Below, in pieces: positions 9,557 to 18,076 of a stretch of DNA of 64,000 bases. The DNA is from Pararhodobacter sp. GTDB lineage: Bacteria; Pseudomonadota; Alphaproteobacteria; Rhodobacterales; Rhodobacteraceae. A program made the translations under genes and the position numbers. Numbering within the stretch: position 1 is the first letter of the stretch; every line of letters starts with the position of its first letter. Location: positions 899,001 through 963,000 of the forward strand of contig NZ_JAUCBZ010000015.1 of assembly GCF_034676545.1 (NCBI RefSeq), written 5' to 3'. A model generated the notes under the pieces. That model made no database searches and was not told where the DNA came from. It saw nothing but the letters and a program-made list of their open reading frames with translations.

Positions 9557-10162
9557 TCAGGCCAGAGTGACGCCTACGTCGCGCATGGCCTCCATTGCCT
9601 TGGCCAAGGACCCGTCAAGGTCGATAGCGCGGCAGGCCTCCAGATGAACCGTGACGTTGAAGCCCAGCTTGGCGGCGTCAACGGCCGAGTAGGCGACGCA
9701 GAAATCGGTGGCGAGGCCGGTGAGCGTCAGGTCGGTGATTTCGCGGGACCGCAGGTAGCCTTCGAGTCCGGTCGGGGTAGTTCGATCATTCTCGAAGAAC
9801 GCCGAATAGCTGTCGATTTCCGGGCGAAAGCCCTTGCGGAGGATCATGTCGGCGGGGTCGGTTGCGAGATCGGCATGGAATGCCGCCCCCGTGCTGCCTT
9901 GCACGCAATGCGTCGGCCAGAGCACCTGTGGGCCATAGGGCATCTCGATCAGCGAATATGGGTCTGCGCCGGGGTGATTGGTGGCGAAGGACAGGTGGTC
10001 GGCGGGGTGCCAGTCCTGGGTCAGGATGATGACGGCGAACTCCTCCATCAGCGCGTTGATGCGCGGCACGATCACGTCGCCTTCGGTGACCGCCAGTGCG
10101 CCGCCGGGGCAGAAGTCGTTTTGGACGTCGATCACGAGCAGGGCGTGGTGAGCTGGGTGCAT
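9557..10162 (-). CDS. pncA: nicotinamidase
   Basis: A 201-residue isochorismatase-fold amidase that hydrolyses nicotinamide to nicotinate, feeding PncB. The catalytic triad is visible as Asp12 (VIDVQNDF), Lys110 (LRKGF) and Cys155 (ATDFCV). The metal site is Asp50 and His52 (QDWH) with His85. The frame stays open upstream, but ATG 10162 is where the family's N-terminus begins. Divergent lysR starts 143 bp away. A type B hairpin element lies just after the stop. With pncB in the same window, this supplies both dedicated steps of nicotinamide salvage up to nicotinate mononucleotide. Confidence 0.93.
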   Translation of the reverse strand: MHPAHHALLVIDVQNDFCPGGALAVTEGDVIVPRINALMEEFAVIILTQDWHPADHLSFATNHPGADPYSLIEMPYGPQVLWPTHCVQGSTGAAFHADLATDPADMILRKGFRPEIDSYSAFFENDRTTPTGLEGYLRSREITDLTLTGLATDFCVAYSAVDAAKLGFNVTVHLEACRAIDLDGSLAKAMEAMRDVGVTLA

Positions 10163-10305
10163 GGGAAACCTCGAACCTTGTGGCGTGTATCCGGGTATGC
10201 GGGTGGTGGCGCATGCCGTCAACGTGGATTTCGGGTTGCGAACACTCTTGCGGGCATGAACGCAATACGGGAAACTGCGCAGGACCTGTGAGGAGATGCA
10301 CACTC

Positions 10306-11175
10306 TTGCCGATAGAATCCTGGGACGAAATCCGCACGGCCTGGCATGTCGCGCAGGCCGGAACCGTCAGCGGCGCGGCCGAGGCGCTGGGCGTGCATCA
10401 TGCCACCGTGATCCGCCATGTCGAGGCGCTGGAAACGCGGTTGGGCGTGAAGTTGTTCCAGCGCCACGCACGCGGCTATACGCCCACCGAAGCGGGTCAG
10501 GCCTTGGCGCAGGTCGGGCGCGTCACCGAGGAACAATTCGCCCAGCTTGGCACGCGTTTGACCGGCGCCGGGTCGGGGATCACCGGCGATCTGGTGATCA
10601 CGACCCTGCCGGGATTGGTGGGGCTGCTGCGCCCGGCCTTGGGGTTGTTGGCGCGGCAATATCCGGAACTGACGATCCGCGTGCGCACCGAAACCCGTGT
10701 GCTGCGGTTGGAGTATGGCGAGGCGCATTTGGCGATCCGTGCCGGGACGCGCCCGACGGAGCCCGATAATGTGGTGCAGGAGCTGCTGCATGGTGGCGTC
10801 TCCATGGTCGCCAGTCAGGCCTATATCGATCGGTTTGGTGTGCCCAGGACGGATGATGATCTGGCCGGGCATCGGTTTGTGACCGAGGATTCCGACAACC
10901 GCCGCGCGCCCTATGCGCTGTGGCTGGAGCGCCTGACTCCGGCGCCGCGGATTGCGCTGCGGTCCAATGAATCCGTGGTGCGCTATGGCGCGATGGTCGA
11001 CGGGTTGGGGGCTGGGTTTCACTATGGCAAAGACCCCGAGAACGGGCTGGTCGAGCTGATGCCGCCGCGTCCGGAATGGGCGTTCTCGGTGTGGTTGGTC
11101 ACGCATGTGGACCTGCACCGCACACCCAAGGTACAGGCGGCTTTGGCGGCCATCAAAGAGATGTTTGGTCAATGA
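10306..11175 (+). CDS. LysR-family transcriptional regulator
   Basis: A 289-residue LysR-type regulator. The N-terminal winged helix-turn-helix covers residues 5-64 (AGTVSGAAEALGVHHATVIRH, then LGVKLFQRHARGYTPTEAG). The rest is the periplasmic-binding-like effector domain, shorter than in many LysR proteins. The likely start is TTG 10306, with AGGAG at 10291-10295; an in-frame GTG at 10288 is the alternative. Its stop overlaps the ATG of a DMT transporter (ATGA), so regulator and exporter are translationally coupled and the regulator probably controls that transporter. The effector is unknown. Confidence 0.87.
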   Translation: MPIESWDEIRTAWHVAQAGTVSGAAEALGVHHATVIRHVEALETRLGVKLFQRHARGYTPTEAGQALAQVGRVTEEQFAQLGTRLTGAGSGITGDLVITTLPGLVGLLRPALGLLARQYPELTIRVRTETRVLRLEYGEAHLAIRAGTRPTEPDNVVQELLHGGVSMVASQAYIDRFGVPRTDDDLAGHRFVTEDSDNRRAPYALWLERLTPAPRIALRSNESVVRYGAMVDGLGAGFHYGKDPENGLVELMPPRPEWAFSVWLVTHVDLHRTPKVQAALAAIKEMFGQ

Positions 11176-12104
11176 GCACAACCCACGCTGCCCTGCACAG
11201 TCGTGCCGAAGCGCTGCGCGGTCATGCCGCGATGCTGGGCTTTTCGGCGGCGGTTTCGGGCTCGTTCAGCCTGGGTTCGATGGTGGCCAATGATATCGCG
11301 CCGGCGGCCCTGACCAGTGTGCGCTTTTTGCTGGCGTCGATCCTGCTGGCCTTGTTGGTGGTGCTGATCCCCGGACAGGGGCGCGGCCGGGTTCGCGGCT
11401 TTACGCGCGCGGATTTCGCGGCGCCGTGGCGGTATGCACTCCTCGCGGCGCTGTATGGCGGGTATTTCGTGTTCATGTTTGAAGGGCTGAAAACCGCGCA
11501 ACCGCTTGCCGCCGGAGCCGTCTTTACGCTGATGCCGTTGATGGCGGCGGGGTTTGCCTGGCTGTTGCTGCGGCAGCGCCTGACGCCCTCCATAGCGTCG
11601 GCGCTGGTGATCGGTGGCTTTGGCGCGGTCTGGGTGATTTTTCAGGGCGATGTGCAGGCCATGCTGCGGTTCGAGATCGGCAGAGGTGAGGGCATTTATT
11701 TCATCGGCTGCATCTTGCACGCGGTTTACGCGCCGATGCTCAAGAAACTGAACCGAGGCGAGAGCGCGATGGTCACCGCCGCGATGATCACGCTGTTCGG
11801 GTTTTTCATCATCACGGCCTATGGCTGGCGCGACATCATGGCGACCGACTGGGCGGCGCTTCCGGTGCTGGTCTGGGTCGGTTTGGCGTATCTGGTGATC
11901 CTGGCCACCGCCTTTGCCGCCTCGGCGCTGCAATATGCGGCGCAACGGCTGCCGTCGTCCAAAGTGATGGCCTACACCTATGCGACGCCGGTTTGGATCA
12001 TCCTGTGGGAGGCCGCGTTGCGGCATGGAATCCCCGGTGGCGTTGTTCTGCCGGGCATTGCGCTGATCGTCCTTGCACTGCTGAGCCTGCTGCGCGCGGA
12101 TTGA
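11172..12104 (+). CDS. DMT-superfamily (EamA) transporter
   Basis: A 310-residue inner-membrane protein with about ten hydrophobic helices arranged as two EamA repeats, typical of drug/metabolite exporters. The first repeat includes PAALTSVRFLLASILLALL, and the second ends with SSKVMAYTYATPVWIILWEA. The ATG at 11172 overlaps the lysR stop by four bases, pointing to coupled translation. Substrates of this superfamily (amino acids, sugars, nucleosides, purines) cannot be told from sequence. The 271 bp after it contain a short AT-richer stretch with TATAGA at 12331 that may belong to the promoter of the next gene. Confidence 0.87.
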   Translation: MSTTHAALHSRAEALRGHAAMLGFSAAVSGSFSLGSMVANDIAPAALTSVRFLLASILLALLVVLIPGQGRGRVRGFTRADFAAPWRYALLAALYGGYFVFMFEGLKTAQPLAAGAVFTLMPLMAAGFAWLLLRQRLTPSIASALVIGGFGAVWVIFQGDVQAMLRFEIGRGEGIYFIGCILHAVYAPMLKKLNRGESAMVTAAMITLFGFFIITAYGWRDIMATDWAALPVLVWVGLAYLVILATAFAASALQYAAQRLPSSKVMAYTYATPVWIILWEAALRHGIPGGVVLPGIALIVLALLSLLRAD

Positions 12105-12375
12105 GCCCCGGCGGCGCTAGGCCGCTGGTTTGCAGCCCACGCAGGTTGCGATCTTGCGTAAAAACGCCGAAAACCTTGATGTCAAACCCCCCTTTTGCCG
12201 CGTTATGCGGCAGGCTCTGGCCGACCGGATTGCACGATTTTCCTGGCCGGGCTTGGCCGAGGGGGTGGGCAGATCTGTGGCTTTTGGCGGGCCGCTTTAA
12301 CCTGTGTCAAACGGACGTGCCGCCGGAACATATAGACTTATGCGCATGTGACTTGTTTGGAGAGGAGAGCACATC

Positions 12376-14031
12376 ATGTCTGGAACCATCGTTTCAGCGT
12401 CGCGCCTGACGGGCCTGCGCCGTGTCTTACCCACCTTGGCCTTCGCCGCTGCCAGTGTGATCGGCACGGCGGCAATGGCATGCCCGGATTGGTCGATGAC
12501 CGGCCAGCAACTGAATTATTCGTCAGATCAGCTTTGGACCGCGCAGAGCCTCTCCGTGGTCGCGGGGGGCGCGAACAATCTGTCGAATTGTCCGCAGCCG
12601 GGGGTGGGCTATGTTGCCTCACGACCGGATTTCGACCTGAGTTTCAGCGGCAACTCCATGGGCCGTGACCTCGATTTCCGGGTGACGGCGGATTGTGACA
12701 CGGTCTTGTTGGTCAATGACGCGCGCGGCCAATGGTATTTCAACGACGACGGCGGTGAGGGGTTGAACGCGCGTCTGCGTGTGCCATCCGCACCGAACGG
12801 GGCCTATGACATCTGGGTCGGCACCTATGGACCATCGACCTGTCGCGCCACATTGACGCTGGAAACCTTCGGCGGCGGGTCGGTCGGTGGCGTTGTGACC
12901 CCGCCACCAGCACAGGCGCTGTGCCCTGATCCCGGGCAAAATGGCCGGATGTTGAGCTATGACGGTCAGGCGTTGTATACGGCGCAACGCTTTGATGTGA
13001 TCGCCGGCGGCAACGTTGATCTGGCCCGGTGTCAGGCGGTTCCCGGTCGCGGGTATCTCATGCAAAGCCCGGACTATACGCTGAACCTGGCGGGGAACCC
13101 GCAGCAATATGATCTGGAGTTCCGGACGGAGGGTTCGTGTGACCCGGTGCTGTTGGTCCATGACAGCAGCGGGCAGTGGCATTTCAATGATGATAGCGCC
13201 GGTCTGAATGCGCGTCTGCGCCTCGATCGTGCCCGGCCGGGTGAGTATGATATCTGGGTCGGAACCTATGGCCCGCAGACCTGCCAAGCGATGCTGGTGG
13301 CCGAGAGTTTTGGCGGTGTCGCGCCACAACCGCAGCCGCCTGCGGGCGTAACCGCCGCGCCGAGCACCATGACCGGCTATCGTGGGCAGAACGGCCAGAC
13401 CTTCAGCTTTCAGGTGACGGGCGCGTCCAGCGGATCGGTCTGGGGCACGGGTATCTACACCGACGATTCCTCGGTGGCGCGGGCGGCGGTACATGCGGGC
13501 TTGGTGGGCGTCGGGCAGACCGGTGTGGTCCATGTGCAAGTCCTGCCGGGTCAGCAATCCTATCAGGGCAGCGCGCAATACGGGGTGCAATCGTCGAACT
13601 ACGGCACATGGCACGGCAGCTATCAGTTCGTGCGGGGCGGCGGTGTTGCGGGCGGTGTTGCGGGCGGTGGCCAGATGGTCGAGGCGCAGGGCCGGTGGGC
13701 GATCGTCGCCAATGGATATGCCGGCAGACTGGAACTGGACCAGCGCGGCGGTGTCTGGAGCGGGACGGTGTATTTCGACGCGCATGGTGGCCGGGCAGAG
13801 CCGTTGATGCATGTCGGGTATGACGCCGGGTCGGGCACGGTGACCTTTACCCGACCGCTTGGCGGCGCGACGAACCCGCTTGGCGGCGCGACGCAGATCT
13901 ATCGCGGCACGCTGCGCGGCGATCAGATCTCGGGCCAGTTCAACCAGGGTGGCGGCGCGTATACCTATGAGTGGACCGCAACACGGACGGGCGGCGCGGC
14001 TGCGGCACCGGGCGGCGGCTTGGGCAAGTAA
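12376..14031 (+). CDS. secreted protein with two tandem repeats and an LCCL domain
   Basis: A 551-residue exported protein. A signal peptide with basic start and hydrophobic core ends at AMA, residue 35. Two copies of a ~130-residue domain follow (about 36-167 and 183-315), each with CPD near its start, an FNDD box and the sequence YDIWVGTYGP-x-TC near its end; paired cysteines suggest disulfides. Residues ~334-419 match an LCCL domain (VWGTGIYTDDSSVARAAVHAGL) but carry no cysteine. The C-terminal ~110 residues look like an all-beta lipocalin-like or DUF domain. Start ATG 12376 follows GGAGAGGAGA. It is monocistronic. Function is unknown; a periplasmic or surface binding role is a guess. Confidence 0.82.
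   Translation: MSGTIVSASRLTGLRRVLPTLAFAAASVIGTAAMACPDWSMTGQQLNYSSDQLWTAQSLSVVAGGANNLSNCPQPGVGYVASRPDFDLSFSGNSMGRDLDFRVTADCDTVLLVNDARGQWYFNDDGGEGLNARLRVPSAPNGAYDIWVGTYGPSTCRATLTLETFGGGSVGGVVTPPPAQALCPDPGQNGRMLSYDGQALYTAQRFDVIAGGNVDLARCQAVPGRGYLMQSPDYTLNLAGNPQQYDLEFRTEGSCDPVLLVHDSSGQWHFNDDSAGLNARLRLDRARPGEYDIWVGTYGPQTCQAMLVAESFGGVAPQPQPPAGVTAAPSTMTGYRGQNGQTFSFQVTGASSGSVWGTGIYTDDSSVARAAVHAGLVGVGQTGVVHVQVLPGQQSYQGSAQYGVQSSNYGTWHGSYQFVRGGGVAGGVAGGGQMVEAQGRWAIVANGYAGRLELDQRGGVWSGTVYFDAHGGRAEPLMHVGYDAGSGTVTFTRPLGGATNPLGGATQIYRGTLRGDQISGQFNQGGGAYTYEWTATRTGGAAAAPGGGLGK
13855..13893 (+). repeat. 21-bp-period direct repeat inside the LCCL gene
   Basis: Two copies of an 18-bp unit beginning CCGCTTGGCGGC start at 13855 and 13876, encoding LGGAT-NP-LGGAT. 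Another short GGTGTTGCGGGC repeat lies near 13641-13670 and encodes GGVAGGVAGG. Both sit in loops of the protein and could change length by slippage. Confidence 0.7.
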
Positions 14032-14048
14032 CGTCGGGCAGGATGGTC

Positions 14049-14077
14049 ATGGGGCCGGGGGTATCCCTCGGCCCCAT
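14049..14077. terminator. possible bidirectional terminator hairpin
   Basis: Between two convergent genes, ATGGGGCCG at 14049-14057 pairs with CGGCCCCAT at 14069-14077, with a further GGG/CCC pairing in the loop. There is only a weak T-run afterwards (GTCTTT), so termination is plausible but not certain. Confidence 0.45.
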
Positions 14078-14091
14078 GTCTTTGCCGGGCG

Positions 14092-14595
14092 CTAGTGGAT
14101 CTGCGCCATTGCCTTGAGGGCTTCGTCCTTGACCTTCTGCGCGTGAATATCGCCGGGGCGACCCGCCAGGATGATCTCGGCCTGTGCCAAGGCGCCGTTG
14201 AAATCCCCGCCTTCATAGAGCGCTTCGGCCAGAACCTGCCGCAAACCAAGGTTATGGGGTTCCAGCTCCAGACCCTTGAGCACATAGGGCTTTGTGTCTG
14301 GCACGCGATCCAGGACGATCAAGATGGTGATGATGTTGCCAATCGCCTCGGCATAATTCGGCTCGACCTTGATGGCGCTGGCAAAGGCTTTGGCGGCGTC
14401 TTCGTTCTGGGCCAGTTGCGAATGCGCGATGCCCAGGACGTTGTACAGCAGCGCATGTTTGGGATGATTGCGGATCAAGGCCTGACTGAGGCTGATGGCG
14501 GCGGTGAACTCACCGGCCTGGACCTGTTGCTGCAGGCGCTCCAACCCCTCGGACAAGGACGGGGTGCTGGTTTTGGCGGTATGGGGCGGTTTCAT
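14092..14595 (-). CDS. tetratricopeptide-repeat protein
   Basis: A 167-residue soluble protein built mainly from about four TPR-like helix pairs. Examples are ALLYNVLGIAHSQLAQNEDAAKAFASAIKVEPNYAEA (roughly 48-85) and LRQVLAEALYEGGDFNGALAQAEIIL (roughly 117-143). It has no signal peptide and no catalytic motif, so it is probably a protein-binding scaffold. The ATG is at 14595. dnaE2 lies 35 bp upstream on the same strand and may read into it, but nothing in the sequence shows a shared role. No more specific family was recognised. Confidence 0.75.
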   Translation of the reverse strand: MKPPHTAKTSTPSLSEGLERLQQQVQAGEFTAAISLSQALIRNHPKHALLYNVLGIAHSQLAQNEDAAKAFASAIKVEPNYAEAIGNIITILIVLDRVPDTKPYVLKGLELEPHNLGLRQVLAEALYEGGDFNGALAQAEIILAGRPGDIHAQKVKDEALKAMAQIH

Positions 14596-14630
14596 CGAGA
14601 CGTCCTTTGCTGCGGGTCTTTCCGCGTTCC

Positions 14631-17600
14631 TTAATGGAAATCGCGGCTGGGGAACAGGATTTTGGCTTGATCGCGCGGGTGGCGCATGCCGCGCAGGGTG
14701 CGGGCGCGCAGCGGATGGTTGGCGGGCAGTTCACGCAGGGCCACCGGGCGGCGGGCCTCGTCGCCGCGCCCTTCGGTCGGGTCGATCGCCTCCATGCCCA
14801 GATCGCCCAGAATGGCCAGGGTCGGCGACAGATCCTCGACCTCATCGGCGATCAGATGAATGATGCCTTCCTCGCGCTGCAACCGCCCGGTGATGCGCAA
14901 CAGCCGCCCGCCGATGACAATCCGCCGGAACCGTTCATAAACCTTGGGCCAGACGACGACATTGCAGACATCGGTTTCATCCTCGAGCGTGATGAAGATC
15001 ACCCCAGAGGCCGTGCCGGGCCGTTGCCGGGTGATCACCAGGCCGCAGACACTGACCCGGTTCGGCGCGTGGGGCAGGTCGGCATGCGGCGTCAGGCCGG
15101 GGAGGTGCGGGCGCAATATCTCCATCGGGTGCGCGCGCAGAGACAGGCGCAGCGCCAGATAATCGTCGATCACCTGCTCGCCCAGCGTCATCTGCGGCAG
15201 GTCGGGCGTGTCCTCGCGCAGCCCCTCGCCATCCTGTCCGAACAGCGGCAAGGGTTTCGGCGCGCGGATCGCCCGCACCGCCCAAAGCGCATCGCGGCGG
15301 TTCAATTGCATCCCCGAGAAGGCATCCGCCTCGGCCAGCCGTTCCAGCGCGGCCGGCGGCACCCCGGCGCGCCGCCACAGGCTTTCGGGGTCCGGATAGC
15401 CATTGCCGCGCGCCGCGACGATCCATTCGGCATCCGCCTCACGCAACCCCTTGATCTGCCGGAACCCCAGCCGCAGCGCCAACCGCCCGTCGGCGCGTTT
15501 TTGCAGGCTGTTGTCCCAGTCGGACTGGTTCACGCAGACCGGCCGCACCTCGATGCCGTGTTCCCGCACATCGCGCACGATCTGCGCCGGGGCATAAAAC
15601 CCCATCGGCTGCGAGTTGAGCAGCGCGCAGGCAAAGGCCGCCGGGTGGTGGCGTTTCAAATAGGCCGAGGCATAGACCAGCAGCGCGAACGAGGCGGCGT
15701 GCGATTCCGGGAAACCGTATTCGCCGAACCCCTCGATCTGCGCGAAACATTGCTCGGCAAAGGGCAGGTCATAGTCTCTTTCAAGCATTCCCGAAATAAA
15801 CCGGTCGCGGAAGGTGGCAATCGTGCCCATGCGCTTGAAGGTCGCCAGCGAGCGGCGCAAGCGATCCGCTTCCTCGGGGCTGAACCCGGCGGCGACCACG
15901 GCAATCTGCATCGCCTGTTCCTGAAACAGCGGCACGCCCAGCGTGCGCTCCAGCACCGGGCGCAGATCGGTCGAAGGCAGGTTCACCGGCTCACGCCCCT
16001 GTCGCCGGTTGATATAGGGGTGCACCATACCGCCCTGAATCGGGCCGGGGCGGATGATCGCCACCTCGATCACCAGATCATAAAACTCGCGCGGCTTCAT
16101 GCGCGGCAAAAAGTTCATCTGCGCGCGGCTTTCCACCTGAAACACGCCAATCGCATCGGCGCGGCACAGCATGTCATAGGTCGGCACATCCTCGCGCGGC
16201 AGGTTTTCCAGTGAAAACCCCGGCCCGCCATGCTGCGCGATCAGATCAAAGCTCTTGCGGATGCAGGTCAGCATGCCCAGCGACAGCACATCCACCTTCA
16301 GGATGCCCAGCGCGTTGATATCGTCCTTGTCCCACTCGATAACCGTGCGCTCCTCCATCGCCGCGTTCTCGATCGGACACAACTCATCCAGCCGCCCCTT
16401 GGTGATCACGAACCCGCCGACATGCTGGCTCAGGTGGCGCGGAAAGCCGATGATCTCGGCAATCAGATGCAGGGTCTGTCCAAGGCGACGGTCGTCGGGG
16501 TTCAACCCCAGTTCCGCCAGCGCCTCGGGCCCCGGCGGGCGCGAGGACCAGCCCCAGGAACTGCCCGCCAGCGAGGCCAGCAGATCCTCGCTCAGCCCCA
16601 TCACCTTGCCCACCTCGCGGATCGCCGCGCGGGTGCGGAAATGGATCACCGTGGCGGTCAGCCCGGCGCGGTGGCGGCCGTAGGTTTCATAGATATGCTG
16701 GATCACCTCCTCGCGGCGCTCATGCTCGAAATCCACGTCGATATCGGGCGGCTCGCCGCGCGCCTCGGACATGAAGCGTTCAAACACCATGCTGATCACA
16801 TCGGGCGCGACCTCGGTGATGCCCAAGGCGTAACAGATCACCGAATTCGCCGCCGAGCCGCGCCCCTGGCACAGGATGCCCCGGCTGCGCGCAAAGGCGA
16901 CGATATCGTTGACGGTCAGGAAATAGGCGGCAAAACCCAGCGCCTTGATGATGCGCAACTCCTTTTCCACCTTCTGCATCGTATCCGGCGGCACCCCGCC
17001 CGGAAACCGGCGGCGCAACCCCTCACCCGTCAGACGCTCCAACCGCTTTTGCGGCGGCTCGCCGTCGGTGACTTCGTCGGGGTATTCATAACTCAACTCA
17101 TCCAGCGAAAAGGCACAGCGCCCGGCGATCTCCAGCGTGCGCCGTATCGCGGCGGGGTGATCGCGGAACAGCCGCGCCATATCGGCAGGCGCTTTCAGGC
17201 GGCGTTCGGCATTGGGTAGGGCGCGGCGGCCAATCGTGTCAATCGTCAGCCCCTCGCGGATGCAGGTCAGCACATCGGCCAATCGCCGCCGCCGCGCGTG
17301 GTGCATCACCACATCGCCCAGCGCGACCATCGGCACGGCGCTGCGCTGCGCCAACCCCGCCACCTGCCGCAACCGCACCACGTCGCGCCCGTCATAACGC
17401 GGCGCGGCACCCAGAAACACATTCCCCGGAAAACGCCGCGCCATGTCGCGCAGCAGCGCGTCGGGGGCAGGGTGGTGCAACGGATCAGGCGGCAAGGCGA
17501 TCAGGATCATCCCCTCAGCGCCGGCTTGCAGATCACTCAAGGTCAACCGGCACTGCCCCTTTTCCACCCGCCGCTTGCCCAGGCTCAACAGCCGCGACAA

Positions 17601-18005
17601 CCGCGCATAGGCCGCGCGATCGGTGGGCAGCGCCAGCCACTCGACCGCGCTGTCCACCAGAACCAACCGCGCGCCGATGATCAGGCGCGGCAAGCGGGGC
17701 GGGGCCTGCACCCCGCCGCTCGCCCGCATCTGCCGACTTGACGGATCCTGCACGCTCTGCCCGCGAATGCTGACCGTGCCATCCGCGCCCGTCACCCCCT
17801 CGTCCAGCGCCCGCTTGATCTCGCGCAGCGCCGAATGCGCCCGCACCACGCCCGCCAGCGAATTGCGGTCGGTGATGGCAATCGCCGAAATCCCCAATTC
17901 CGCCGCCCGCGCCACCAACTCCTCAGGATGCGACGCGCCGGTCAAAAAGGTGAAATTCGTGGTCACGCAAAGTTCCGCATAGCCCCCTTCCTCTGACGAC
18001 ATCAT
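14631..18005 (-). CDS. dnaE2: error-prone DNA polymerase DnaE2 (ImuC)
   Basis: A C-family polymerase alpha subunit of about 1124 residues that carries out SOS mutagenic synthesis with ImuB. The PHP domain starts YAELCVTTNFTFLTGASHPEEL. The polymerase catalytic aspartates are in PDIDVDF, and an OB-fold is near the C-terminus (SGVIFITLEDETDVCNVVVW). KPLPLFG near residue 945 could be a clamp-binding motif. Two starts are possible. ATG 18005/18002 lies at the end of a type A intergenic element. ATG 18080 overlaps the imuB stop (ATGA) but would add 25 residues encoded by the element itself. The shorter form is given because its sequence begins like the family. Confidence 0.9.
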   Translation of the reverse strand: MMSSEEGGYAELCVTTNFTFLTGASHPEELVARAAELGISAIAITDRNSLAGVVRAHSALREIKRALDEGVTGADGTVSIRGQSVQDPSSRQMRASGGVQAPPRLPRLIIGARLVLVDSAVEWLALPTDRAAYARLSRLLSLGKRRVEKGQCRLTLSDLQAGAEGMILIALPPDPLHHPAPDALLRDMARRFPGNVFLGAAPRYDGRDVVRLRQVAGLAQRSAVPMVALGDVVMHHARRRRLADVLTCIREGLTIDTIGRRALPNAERRLKAPADMARLFRDHPAAIRRTLEIAGRCAFSLDELSYEYPDEVTDGEPPQKRLERLTGEGLRRRFPGGVPPDTMQKVEKELRIIKALGFAAYFLTVNDIVAFARSRGILCQGRGSAANSVICYALGITEVAPDVISMVFERFMSEARGEPPDIDVDFEHERREEVIQHIYETYGRHRAGLTATVIHFRTRAAIREVGKVMGLSEDLLASLAGSSWGWSSRPPGPEALAELGLNPDDRRLGQTLHLIAEIIGFPRHLSQHVGGFVITKGRLDELCPIENAAMEERTVIEWDKDDINALGILKVDVLSLGMLTCIRKSFDLIAQHGGPGFSLENLPREDVPTYDMLCRADAIGVFQVESRAQMNFLPRMKPREFYDLVIEVAIIRPGPIQGGMVHPYINRRQGREPVNLPSTDLRPVLERTLGVPLFQEQAMQIAVVAAGFSPEEADRLRRSLATFKRMGTIATFRDRFISGMLERDYDLPFAEQCFAQIEGFGEYGFPESHAASFALLVYASAYLKRHHPAAFACALLNSQPMGFYAPAQIVRDVREHGIEVRPVCVNQSDWDNSLQKRADGRLALRLGFRQIKGLREADAEWIVAARGNGYPDPESLWRRAGVPPAALERLAEADAFSGMQLNRRDALWAVRAIRAPKPLPLFGQDGEGLREDTPDLPQMTLGEQVIDDYLALRLSLRAHPMEILRPHLPGLTPHADLPHAPNRVSVCGLVITRQRPGTASGVIFITLEDETDVCNVVVWPKVYERFRRIVIGGRLLRITGRLQREEGIIHLIADEVEDLSPTLAILGDLGMEAIDPTEGRGDEARRPVALRELPANHPLRARTLRGMRHPRDQAKILFPSRDFH

Positions 18006-18056
18006 CTTGCCCAAAATACTCTGGGGGGAGCGCGCAGCGCGGGGGGCTAGCCCCCC
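18003..18056 (-). repeat. intergenic 3' element, tail type A (after imuB, overlapping the dnaE2 start)
   Basis: On the minus strand after the imuB stop: GGGGGGC-TAG-CCCCCC, GCGC-TGC-GCGC, a C-rich box, then GAGTATTTTGGGCAAGATG at 18021-18003. The last ATG of the tail is a candidate start codon of dnaE2, so the element sits inside an operon here rather than at its end. Confidence 0.68.
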
Positions 18057-18076
18057 TCTGGTTTTGGACCCAGGGG

